43,826 nucleotides of DNA, from positions 24,728-68,553 of the forward strand of contig JAHBMJ010005292.1 of the NCBI GenBank assembly GCA_018398765.1. The letters run 5' to 3'. The DNA comes from Chromera velia. Its lineage: Eukaryota > Sar > Chromeraceae. Of the stretch, positions 34,185-43,826 are shown one piece after another. Positions within the stretch are counted from its first letter, which is position 1; each line of letters opens with the position of its first letter. The notes beneath the pieces were generated by a model, which saw only the letters and a program-made list of their open reading frames with translations, did not search any database and was not told where the DNA came from. Made by a program: the position numbers and the translations under genes.

Positions 34185-36785
34185 AATTCCGGTCTTTGTA
34201 TTTAAAAGTCAAAATGCATGTCTGTCTATCGGCTTTCCCCTCATTATTCCCCCACCAACCCAGCGATCCACTCCCAACAGAGAGAAAATGAATGAATGAA
34301 TGAACCCCCCCCCGCCCTTAATCGGTCTGTGAAACCGGATCTACCTCTTCTCCCTTTTGTCTGAGTCCACGCTCGTCCTCACTGTTTCTTGTTTTTTTAT
34401 TTCACTTCCTTCTGCGGTCACTCAGCCACCCGACGAAAGGTTTCGTTTCTGGCTCTTCTCGTTTGTATTTTGCCTGCCTGCACGCCAACCTGCCTGCTGA
34501 ACTGTCTGCGTTTGCATGCCCCCATGCAAGATTACACATGCACGATGCACACACAACAGAAAGAAACAAACAAAAGATGAGTAAAAAAAAACGCGTAAAA
34601 AAATACACGCATGCATACCGTCCTTGGAAGTCTAGTCTAATGAATCACAAACCAGAAAATGCGGAGGGTTATTTTTTCTTTCTGCCATGTCTCCTTTTCT
34701 CTTTCCTTCTTTCTTTCTTGCTTGCTTGCTCTCTGCATCTGCCACCACCCCCCTCAAGTTCTTCCTTCCTTTTGATCCTCTTCGAAATTCGTTCGGCGAC
34801 TCGATCGATCTGGGGCATCTCTTCCCTTCACTCCTTCTGGTTGAAAATCTTCTCTTTTCTTTTCAGAGGCCTACAGGCATATGACGATGCGGAGATCAAT
34901 AGCCAGAGTTTCTTTCTAGCTCTTCCTCCTTCTCTTTCTCTCCCTCAAGCACAGCTTCGTGTGCTCGCCAACAGCTGTGCTCGTTCCACACAAACTCTTT
35001 CTCTCTTGGTGGATGTTTCGGGTGTATCGGTCGGTCGTTTTTTTCCCCTTTCTTGTACCGGCTTATGCAGCTTCTCAAATCTGGTGTAACGCACCAACGG
35101 TCCGTTCATGTATGGAAGCGCCGCCGAAGGCAGACGACAGTCAGCCGACAGCCGGTCACTGTATGACCGATGAAGAGCTCAATTCCTCTTTTTCATTCCA
35201 GCACCCGTTCATCCAGACGCAATGCACTTAGAAAAGAAAGGTAAAAAAAACGACAGCAGGATGTTGTGCCCTTTAGCGCATCCAGTGCCGTTTGGAAAAG
35301 ACGAGCTCCTACGAGACAGCAAAATCGCGTCTCTTCCTTCCAAGTCTGCATGGCACAAACTGAAGTGAAGAAAATACACATACATGCGCTCATTCCGCTC
35401 ATCTGCCTGACACAAACGGAAGAAGGCACAGTAAGCATCGATCCGCTAATCTGTCTAGCACGAACCAAAAAACACACACCATATGCATGCAAATGCTCCA
35501 TCCAGTCTGCCTAACGCTGACGGAAAGGGGGGCAAGGGGGGTTGTGGCAAGGCAAAATCTGCCGAGAATGACCGACCATTTCTTTCCTTTCCTTTCTTTT
35601 AGTCCTTTCTTTGTGTTCGTTTTAATTAAAAATTCATGTAACAGAAAAAGACGGCACGCCAGGAGGGAGGATTACAGAGGTCTGCATGCAGCACAGCAGG
35701 AAGTGGGGACCTTGCAAGAAGCACGAAACGGAACGGTTTCTCGATAAATCGGCAACAAAAAGGAAACTCCAATCCAGAAAGCACTGGTCAGGTTAGCAAG
35801 CAAGCACAGCAAGCGCAAGCAAGCTTGCAAGAAAGAAAGAAAGAAAGAATTGAAGAAGCGAGAAAGACGTGAAATAGCAACAACAAGAGAGAAGAGAGCG
35901 ACCAATGCATGCTCGCTCGCTTGCGTGCTTGGGTGGAGAGGGTATGATTCACGCCCTTTCGACCATCAGCAACGCTGTATTTTCCTGTGTTCTTTCTTCC
36001 TGTTTGTGGATCCGCCTACCTGCCTGCCTGGCAATGCGTCTGATTGACTTATCTCAGGGAAAGCAAAAGGGGAGAGGGAAAGAAGGGAATGAAAAAGATT
36101 GAGCGACATGACTCGGCTCTTTCCTTTCCACGCATCTTCTCTATCCTCTCTGACGAAACTGAGCTTGCTTTTCCCTTCACACCCACAGACCTGTCGTATG
36201 GAGAATCAAAAAAGACATCGAAGCAATATAAAGAAGAGAGGGAGAGAGAGTCACATGCATCAATACATGAAAGCAGGTAAGAGACATGCAACATGCAGAA
36301 ACGGGTGCATGGGCAGGGCACACTGCCTTTTCTTTCTTTCTTTCTTTCTTTCTTAGTCTCTCTCTGAATGCATGTACATCGGGACCCGAATTGATCTTCG
36401 CGCCACGCCACAAAACTCTTTCTCTGCTGCACTATAAAGGAAGATGGTCATCGTAATCGATTGCCTGAGGAGAGAAAAGGGGAGCAGAAAAACATCAACA
36501 AACAGAACAAAAAAAGACGACGGCAGGGAGTTTGCATGAATGAATGGACCCTCACATGTCAATGACTCACTGACTTTTCCGGGTCCAATCTAGAGGCCTC
36601 ATCTCTTTGTTTTTCTTTTCTTGTTCCCTCCACAGTCTTTTCTTTTCGGAAGACTTTGCGGCCTTGCTCGTCTTCCTCTGTCATTCTCTTTCTCTCCTTC
36701 CTCGTCTCTTTCTGCTTTTCGTACCTCTCTTGTCTCTCTTCGTCGACCCAGTCTATCAGCGGCTTTCCTGTCTAGATCCGTCAAA
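33431..36785. other. Low-complexity region with many microsatellites
   Basis: Purine-rich and pyrimidine-rich blocks alternate. Microsatellites: GAAA at 33866-33891, CG/CA at 34146-34185, AATG at 34286-34303, GAAA near 35831-35848, and TTTC at 36330-36355. TGCATGCA occurs near 35482 and 35683. Several pyrimidine-CAG tracts followed by short exon-like stretches (for example TTTTCAG then AGGCCTACAGGC at 34860) hint at small exons, but none has a partner I can verify. Confidence 0.5.
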
Positions 36786-37385
36786 ATGACGTTTGAGTGC
36801 CTTCTTCATGAAATCATGGGAGACGGAGAGAACGGAGGCAAGACGGGGGGACGAAAGACACAGAAGGAAGGAAGTCTGCGATTGTCACTTCTGATCGCTT
36901 TTCTGCCTCTGGACAAGATCTCTCTGCCAGCCTGCCTGCCTGTCGGTCTCTCTCTCTCTGTCTGCATCTGTCCTGTTCTATCAAATCTGGCTGGCCAGGT
37001 AAGTGCTCAATCAACAAATCTGACTCAAACGAGTAAGAAAAAGGAGTGGGCACTCCTGTAGCCTCCCTCTTCTCCACTTTTTTTCTTTCTTTTCCTCCTT
37101 CCTTATGTCGAAGCCCAACCTTGAACCACCCTGACATACGTGCAGAGAGAGACAGTCATCTTGGCGCACAGAAAGTTCTCGAAACCACCCGAGAACTTGC
37201 TTCCTTCCTTCCTTGCAAGCTTCTGTCGGTCTGATGGAGAGGTCGTCATTTCGGTCTCAGTCCTTCTTTCCTTCCTCCCTTTTATTCCCTTCTTCCTCTT
37301 ACAGAAGGACGGAAGCATCAAGAGAGAGTGGGCGGGGACGCCTGGCTTAGGTGTCTGCAGAGTTCACTTGATCACATTCCGATGA
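36786..37385 (+). CDS. Possible small three-exon gene, 129 residues
   Basis: ATG 36786 starts exon 1 (to 36998), which ends at a consensus donor GCCAG|GTAAGT. Exon 2 is 37146-37241 (after ACGTGCAG) and ends at GAG|GTCGTC. Exon 3 is 37305-37385 (after CTTACAG) and ends at TGA. All three joins are in phase 0. The last two exons have normal amino-acid composition (ETVILAHRKFSKPPENL; KDGSIKREWAGTPGLG). The end of exon 1 translates a pyrimidine tract, so it may instead be intronic, with coding upstream. The second intron is only 63 bp, in phase and stop-free, so retention would still give a protein. No family recognised. Confidence 0.35.
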
Positions 37386-38860
37386 GTGAATTTCTGCTTT
37401 TGTGAGGCCTCTATCCGAATGTGCTTTCGGACCCGATCTCTCTCGGCTGGGTTGTGGGAGAAGTGACGAAAGAGAGAGACAGCTTACAGTAGCCGGAAAG
37501 AAGGGAATGAACGCAGCTCTTCCTTTCTGCTTTCCTCCCTGTCTTCGACGAGGTCAACCTCAGATCGATCAAAAGCTAGATCTGCCTGCCGTCCCCCCTT
37601 CTCCCCATTCTACAGGCCGGGAAAAGAAAAGTCGTGCAGGAGCCAACGCTAGTCATCTAACTCCATCCATACTGTTTCTTTCAGACAGAACGGTTGCATG
37701 AGGCCCTCTCTACTTCTGCCTCCGGTCACCTGCCTTGCCTAGCTCAGCCTGGGTATTATTTTCTTTTCTCTTCTTTCCGGTGCCGGATTCGTTCACGCTG
37801 CCCTCACAGCGAGGGGGTGTTTCGGCCAAATAATAAAGGAACTCCAAGTCGTGCCTGTCTGTCTGTCTGCAGACACCTGCAACCGCGCGTAGGGGTGTGT
37901 CTGCCTTCAATTGTCCGTCCATCCGTGCAATCGGAGGGAGAAAAATAGAGAGAGAAATGAATAAAAGGAAGGAAGGAAGGAAGAGGGGAGACGTGGGACG
38001 GGAGGGAAGAACAGCTGCAGCAGTACCGGACAACCTTTGTGGTTAGGTGCATCTTTCTTTTTTCAAAAACAACCCTCCACAAAGAACGATAGCTCCCTCA
38101 CTTTGCACCCCCCATCTTGCCTTGCCAAGAAAAGAAATCAATTTTAGAGGAGACAAAAGGGAAAATCAGACGACTGAATCAGTCAAATCAAACCATAGAC
38201 GCAAACAAACAGACAAACAGACAAACAAACAAGCAAGCAAGCACGCGAAGAAACAAACACTCAACTTGACCCCCTCATCGAGAGGAGAGAGGGTTTCCCA
38301 GACCAACACACCGGAAGGTCCTCTTCTGTCTATCCATTCCATTCCATTCAATTTATGGCATGAATGCATGCACCCCTTTCTGTCTTGGGTCCTCCTTCCT
38401 TGCTTCCTCCCTCCCTTCATCTTTTGATGTTCCACAGTCCCCAGCCCAGCACAGGAACCTCAGGATCTTTCTACCAGTTTCTTTTCACCAATCTGTGCAT
38501 CCATACATCAAGATATTCATACACCCACCCACCTACCCGCCAACCTACTCGTCTGCCTCTCTCCTCACTCATCTGCCCCTTGCAGAGAGAGAGAGAAGAC
38601 GCCCCAATCCACTCACCTCGCGACAGCCATACATCCATCCATCCATCCATCCATCCGATGGCAGTCAGACAAACAGACAGGACCCAACATCCATCCATCC
38701 ATTCAATCATGGACCGCGCAACGGAAAGAAGAAAGGGACCAAGAAGCCTCCCTGTATGCCTCCACCCCAACACAACACAAGGCAACTTGGCAAGACTGTC
38801 CTTCCCTTCCTCCCTCCCTCCCTGTCTGCATGCCTAGCAATCACTCAGTCAATCAATCAA
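37386..38860. other. Low-complexity spacer between convergent genes
   Basis: Includes AAACAGAC-type repeats (38200-38240), ATCC repeats (38632-38656 and 38689-38702) and AATC repeats (38846-38868) reaching the stop codon of the CCCH gene. Part of it is probably that gene's 3' UTR. No further gene can be supported. Confidence 0.5.
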
Positions 38861-41203
38861 TCAATCAGCGCCCACGGTCTGCTCCTGTTGGTCCTGCTGG
38901 GTAAATGAAATCGTCGGCTGCACCTGTTGTTGTTCCTGCTGCGTGAACGAAACTGTCGGTTGCAGCGTCTGCTGCTGAAGCTTCGCTCCCCCCTCCAACG
39001 TCATCCCCCCGAGGTTCGTGTTCGTATTCGGCCATCCAGCTCCAAAGAAGTCCGCCAGCGTGTGGCTTGTCTGATTGTCTTGAAGCTGGTTCGGGGGCCC
39101 CGGAAATCTCTGGAACTGTCTCTGCTGTTGTTGTTGGGAGGCGACTGCTGCAGCAGCCTGTGCAAGCGAAGCCGCAGCCGCAGCCGCAGCAGCGGGAGAA
39201 GCGACCGCGTCAAGTGCCCCAGTAGTGCCGTACTGGGGCAACACCAGACCCCCTCCACCCGAGACCCCCCCACTTCCCGTGAGAAGCGCCGTGGCCGCAC
39301 TGAAGGGCCCGGCGGCCGCCCCCCCCGACCGCCCCGAACCGTCGTAGGGGGAGTAGGGACGCTGACGGGCGGGGCCGCCTGGCTGCCTCTCAGGGGGGGC
39401 TCCGGGCGGCGGAGGGGGAGCGTCAGTAGCGGGGAAAGAGGGGTATTGAGGGGCATATCCCCCGTCGGCCTGCTGGAATTTTCTGGGAGGGCTCATTTGA
39501 TCGGGAGGGGGGGGGGCGCCTGGCGGACCTCCTCCTGCTCCTCCTCTGCCTCCCCGCATCCCACCAGACCTCCCCCTTCCTCTTCCTCTCCCTCTTCCCC
39601 TGCCACCACCCCCTTCGCTTGCCATCAGTCCAGTGTCAAAGAACGCATCTTGTTGCTGCATTTGCTGACCCTGTTGGACCTGTGCAGCCAGAGACGGGTC
39701 CTTCTGGATGATCTGGGCGAATGAATAAGGATCGGGAACGGAATATTCGGTAGCGTTCGTTGCGCCTCCCCCGTTCTTCCCACCCTTGTTGCGCGCAGTG
39801 CGAGTGTTCTGCTGCTGGTTCGGGCCGGGTTTCGGACCCTGGTCCCCCCCTGGAGGAACTTCAGAGGCCGGCACGTACAGATTCATTGCCACTCTGTAGG
39901 AGTGTCTGTCCTTCAGCCTTCCTATGGCCGTATTGGTCAGAGGGCGCAGGTCTGTCACTCCGTGCGCGTGTCGACAAGTGTCGCCGGCAAGACAGCGACC
40001 GACAAGCCAGTGCTTGCAGATTCGTGTCTTGTAGAATTCCGACGTCACTCGCAACTCCTGACTGCAGGCAGGCAGGCAGGCAGGAGATGAACGTTTGTTT
40101 GTTTCAAAGAGCCGTCCGTTCGTCGAAGGATTCATTCATTCATTCATTCATTCATGCAGGGAGGGAAAAGAATCATCAGAAACAGAGATCAGGCAGGCTG
40201 TAATTCAGCGACGAGCAAGGAACAAGGCAGGCAATTAACAGAAGGACGCAGGGGCTGCGACAGATAGTCAAAGCGGAGGTGGACAGACAAAGAGACACCC
40301 TCCTTTAACACAACCCCCTCACCCTACCCATGTGTGAAAGAGAGAGCTTTCCCACTTACTTTCCGTGCGCGTAGGAACAGTTTTGCTCCCTGCAGGTGCC
40401 TCGAAGCCACCCTTTGCACAGCTGCACGAAAGCATTCGCATTCCATAAGGGTAACATGAGGTCATGAGGGTGACTGTGCCAGAGGGGGACACCAACGGAA
40501 AGGTGAGATTCCAGAGGATGAGAGCTCTCTCAGTCAACTGACAAGAAGAGGACACGGACAACGCTTCTGCAATCCATTTCTCTGTCGGCACAGGAGCACT
40601 CAACGAAACCCCAGGTATCAATTGACTTAAAAAGAGACCAAGGTCTGTTTACCAATGAAAAGGGCCAAACCAGCAAACCGACCTTTGTCTTGAACAAGTC
40701 AGGACAGGTCCGCTGCTCGTCAACTGCACCAGACACGGACGCAGAAATGGAGATGTGCAGCAAATAACATGGGATATAATACAAGCCAGAAGCTCATGAG
40801 GCAAACAAAATCGCATGAGCCGACTGAAGAAGAGCCCAGAGACAAGCCGAGCGAAGCGCATCAGAGAGACGCGAGACCAGCTCAAAACTTCGCAGACTCA
40901 AGCGCCGACAGCACCTCACGAAGCGCAAACTTCCTGATTCGACACTCATGAAGCAAATGCTCACCCAGAAAGAGCTGGGAGGTGAAGTGAAGTAATTTCC
41001 GGGAGGGAGGGAGGGTTTGGGGTACACGCAGGCAATCCAATTGAGCTCCAAAGGATGGGACAGAGCAGGGTGAAGGGCAAAACTGCTCAGAGAACACCAA
41101 CAGCACTTCTGGTACATATGACTGTGCTTGCAAGCCTACCTCCATGTGCATGGGTGCACCGATCCCCATCGGGACAGTTCCCCCGCAGGAAGAGCTTGCA
41201 GAG
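38861..41203 (-). CDS. CCCH zinc-finger RNA-binding protein, three visible exons
   Basis: Three CCCH fingers lie on three exons read leftward. Exon A (41203-41140) has Cx7Cx5Cx3H (LCKLFLRGNCPDGDRC then THAH). Exon B (40421-40360) has Cx7Cx4Cx3H (LCKGWLRGTCREQNC then SYAH) and ends at AA|GTAAGT. Exon C (40061-38861) completes that codon, gives the third finger, Cx7Cx5Cx3H (ICKHWLVGRCLAGDTC then RHAH), and continues about 350 residues to TGA. The long tail has an RG-rich box (GGGRGRGRGRGRGR), proline runs, an alanine run and glutamine runs, ending in two copies of QPTxSFTQQ. The B-C join is in phase. The A-B join is not solved, and the start codon lies upstream of 41203. The role is inferred as mRNA binding. 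Confidence 0.75.
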
Positions 41204-41206
41204 CTG

Positions 41207-41849
41207 CACAAACACAGGTACGCGGACTAAATGAAACATTCAGACTTTACATAAAGAAAACAGTTGGATGATTACTCAAAGAAAGCGTGCCAAGAAAACC
41301 ACAAAGCTTTTGTGAAGGGGTGCGGAGCGAAACATATTCAGAGAAGGACTGACAGTGGTCTTGAAGAAATTTTCGGCGCGGTCCTTTTTCACCAACATCG
41401 CTTGGTAAGACGAACGAGTAGAAGAAATTGATGTTGGCCAAAATTAAGTCGAGTTTGACCGGGGACTCTGCAAGCTGGTGACACTTTGTGCAGGTCAAAA
41501 CAAGACAGAGAGCCTGACAGATCACTGCCAAAGGGGGAAGACCGGCTGATCTCTCCTCCTGTCGTTCTCTCACGATAGACCGCTTCCTTCTATCGATACA
41601 ATCTGGTGTGTATGCTTGCACACTGGAAGATGTATGTATTAATATGTACGCATGCAGAGCCACAAAACCACCACAGTCTTGCCGTTGTCTGAGGATGTTC
41701 AAGGTCTGAAGGCTGTGCAGGAGATGTCAAGAGGGCTGATTGAATCCACCAATTCAGTGACGCGGCTGTGGTGTCAGAATGGTGTCAGAATTATTAATAA
41801 CGATGCCAGAACGGCACGGTGGGTTATCGGTGGGTTGCTGAGTGCTCAG
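41207..41849. other. Upstream intron or 5' region of the CCCH gene
   Basis: The first exon of the minus-strand CCCH gene should lie in or beyond this stretch. A 151-codon minus-strand frame (41702-41247) is open but does not lead in frame into the zinc-finger exon and shows no known motif, so I leave it uncalled. TGGTGTCAGAATGGTGTCAG (41770-41789) is a short direct repeat. Confidence 0.4.
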
Positions 41850-42060
41850 GCATGCCATGGCATGCCATGCAGAGTTTGCGGCTGCTCGCCGGGACCCCGG
41901 ACCCCCCGGCGGCCCCGGACCCGCGGCCCCGGCCTCTGACATCATCCGGAACATCATCCGGAACTATATAGGCCGGCCCCTTTTCCGTCCTTTTCGCTCA
42001 GACAGAGACAAGCCTGTTTCTCGGCAATTGCCCACAAGAAGCACCACATCTTTCATCATC
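41850..42060 (+). promoter_or_regulatory. Promoter region and first untranslated exon of the 42186 gene
   Basis: In order: a perfect 16-bp palindrome GCATGCCATGGCATGC (41850-41865), a very GC-rich block (41880-41938), two tandem copies of ATCATCCGGAAC (41941-41964), then TATATA (41965-41970). Transcription probably starts about 25-30 bases on, near 41995. A consensus donor GTAAGT at 42061 ends the exon, and the acceptor is probably CTCGCAG at 42121-42127. A tiny upstream frame (ATG 42134 to TAG 42157) precedes the main start. Confidence 0.55.
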
Positions 42061-42185
42061 GTAAGTCAACCACGTGTTGATACACTGCTGTATCGAGTCG
42101 AGAAGCAGGGCAGCGTCTTTCTCGCAGAATAAGATGCGCGTATGTATATACGTCTAGTGCGTAGGTGACTTTCAAAGCTCGCAAG

Positions 42186-43581
42186 ATGATGTCAGCAGAG
42201 TCTGCGGTCTTGCTCGAGTGTCTGGACACGCGGAACGTGCAGACAGCATCAGAACCGTTCAAGGAGGATGACATCCGTTTTTCTCGTGAACTGACTGTGT
42301 CAAGGCTGTATGGGCGGGAGCAGGAAGAAATGGCTTCCGCCCACTGTACCACCTCATTTTTTCGTGAAGGATTGTGGAAGGGTACAGATGAGCTTGATGG
42401 AAGGTGTCAACAAAGACCAGCATCCTCGGCATCAAGAAAATGTGCTTCTGGCACGCCAAATAGCAGACCTGCCAGTTTTCCCCAGGCAGAGCAAAGTAGA
42501 GGAAAGGGGAGTGCGGGCGTCTCCTGCCGCTCTCCCAGGTCGCCTTGCCCCCGACCTTCAGAGACAGAAAGAGGCAGACCTCCACACTCTTTTACCGCAG
42601 GAAGGCGAGTGAGGCCTCGTCACAGGACCCTTCCTGTGAAGTTGCAGACCCTCGTGCAAAAAGTCAGAGAGGAAGGACTGCCCAAGGCCGTTCTGCCCTC
42701 TTCCCCCTTCAACCCCAAACAAGGGATTTTGCAGCCAGAAGAAGGGGCAGTGGGGGAGGTTGACACTGTGCTGAAAGTTGAGGGAGGGTCGAGGGATAGG
42801 TTTCATCATGAGTGGCCCCTCCTTGACATGGATCCCCAATCTTCTCTCTCCTGGAACGGGGGGGGGTTGGAGTATGAAGCCGAGTCTCTTTCTCTCTGCC
42901 TTTCCCAGCAGCCCCAACTTTGTTCCCTTTCCTTCAGGGGAGGGGACCACAGAGGACTTGAGGCCTGTCGTCTGCCCCCTCCTGCGGGGGACAACACACC
43001 GTTAGATGGCTGTTCTTCCTCCTCCTCTTGCACTTCCATCTCTCACGTCATTCCTTGTCGGTCTGCGTCCTCGTCCTCTGCCTCGGCTTCCGCTTCTGCT
43101 TCTGCTTGCGGCTCACAGGCAATAGCCGAATTCCGCAGAGTGCACTCAATGAGCACACAGACAAGCGCAGACGCTGTGATACAAGGAGGGGAGCAGAAGG
43201 CTGCTCAGTCTGGACAGACCCCCAGGGTGGGAGAGACAAAGGAAGAGCAAGAGGGATCGCCTGCCTCTGCTTCCTTGCCCTGTACTTCTTCTTCTCCCAA
43301 AAATCCAGATCCTAATTTGTTCTCGGTTAGCTTGAAGACCGGGAGAGGGCAACATGGGGTGGCAGGGGAGATGGAGGAGCAGGAAGGGAACTCAAAGAAA
43401 GAAGAGGAAGAGAAGGAGTCTACACAGGTTGGCACAGTCTTACTTTTGCTTTTGCTCCGCAGCGCATATTTTGCCCTCATTCTCTTTCCTTTCGTTTTGT
43501 TCTTTGTGTTATTGCATGTTTTCTTTCTCACTTTTTCGTCTTCTTTGTTCTGTGTGACAGACTTGCTCGAAGCACCGATGA
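42186..43581 (+). CDS. Serine-rich, probably disordered protein, about 420 residues
   Basis: ATG 42186 opens exon 1 (to 43427, 414 codons). The proposed donor is ACACAG|GTTGGC and the acceptor is TGTGTGACAG at 43560. The last exon (43561-43581) adds six residues and a TGA in phase. The N-terminal 40 residues (SAESAVLLECLDTRNVQT) look structured. The middle contains a VKLQTLVQKVREEGLPKAV helix-like stretch and EWPLLDMDP. The rest is rich in serine, alanine and glutamate, with SASASASASAC runs and an acidic end. I recognise no family. If the last intron is not spliced, a hydrophobic stretch (LILFPFVLFFVLLHVFFLTF) would follow, but it reads like a translated pyrimidine tract. A competing open frame at 42310-42612 leaves some doubt about the first third. 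Confidence 0.5.
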
Positions 43582-43773
43582 TAAAAGGCCTAACTTCTCT
43601 CAGTCACATACCCGTTCAGGCGCACCCGACTTGAACGTGCATGAACGTAAATATGTACAGCATTGTGACGCACATTTATTGTTTTTGTTGCAGTTTCCAG
43701 ACTCCTTTCATCTCCATTGCCTTCTTTCTTTCTTTTCTTGCTTTCTTTCTTTTCTTTCTTTCTTTCTTTTCTT

Positions 43774-43826
<53 letters not shown>
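43582..43826. repeat. 3' flank and terminal (CTTT)/(CT) microsatellite
   Basis: Spacer to about 43720, then CTTT and CT repeats to the end of the window (43721-43826). No gene. Confidence 0.9.

Noticed and set aside
39001-39724. Open frames on the plus strand and a second minus frame across the CCCH tail
   Set aside because: The region is GC-rich low complexity, which leaves other frames open. Only one frame continues from a CCCH finger with a matching splice phase.
41247-41702. 151-codon minus-strand frame upstream of the CCCH exons
   Set aside because: It ends in a stop before the zinc-finger exon, has no CCCH motif and no clear splice link. It is probably intron or 5' flank.
42310-42612. 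A 100-codon frame overlapping the first third of the 42186 gene
   Set aside because: It has reasonable composition, but it ends early and would need an extra frame-changing intron to join the later exon. The long frame needs none. Kept as a doubt in that entry.
43428-43634. Hydrophobic C-terminal membrane segment of the 42186 protein
   Set aside because: The stretch starts with a plausible donor and is a pyrimidine tract ending in GTGACAG, so it is better read as an intron.
1-43826. tRNA or rRNA genes
   Set aside because: No cloverleaf-like B-box context or rRNA-like stretch could be supported by eye on either strand.

Overview
The window is eukaryotic nuclear DNA from a transposon-rich genome. 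Genes have several short introns with GT-AG borders and pyrimidine-rich 3' ends. There are no operons, and simple repeats are everywhere. The host genes recognised are a giant sushi/CCP-repeat protein, a CCCH zinc-finger RNA-binding protein and a serine-rich protein. Together with a marked excess of the palindrome TGCATGCA, they suggest an alveolate alga related to apicomplexans. A chromerid such as Chromera is my best guess, but this is an inference and no marker gene proves it.

The left part (1-20 kb) is a stack of nested mobile elements. A 38-bp minisatellite (1-646) decays rightward. Next is hAT transposon copy A (1845-10668), with 8-bp target duplications and (TTTGA)n-rich terminal inverted repeats. 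A second, unrelated 7.16-kb DNA transposon (3271-10434) sits inside it, with a 9-bp target duplication and a spliced zinc-finger transposase-like gene of a family I do not recognise. That inner element also carries 200-bp and 189-bp tandem repeats and a 1.4-kb CTGA satellite. To its right lies a decayed reverse transcriptase on the minus strand (about 11.4-12.7 kb). It is followed by hAT copy B (12711-14166), the inverted and uninterrupted sister of copy A, and by a broken Ty1/copia LTR retrotransposon on the minus strand (14173-19988, duplication ATAAA). The target duplication of hAT B includes the first two bases of the LTR, so the copia element arrived first.

The middle part (20-33 kb) has an AT-rich spacer, then an eight-exon plus-strand gene (22199-30741). 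Its exon phases all agree, and it encodes about 2,059 residues with 16 sushi-like modules and an acidic tail. AT-rich spacers with hairpins and a TIR-bearing MITE-like element follow.

The right part (33-43.8 kb) has an assembly gap (33195-33430) and a long low-complexity stretch with one possible small gene (36786-37385). A minus-strand CCCH zinc-finger gene (38861-41203) puts each of three fingers on its own exon. A TATA-type promoter region (41850-42060) then drives a plus-strand gene for a serine-rich, probably disordered protein (42186-43581). The window ends in a (CTTT)/(CT) microsatellite. I saw no tRNA, rRNA or CRISPR array.
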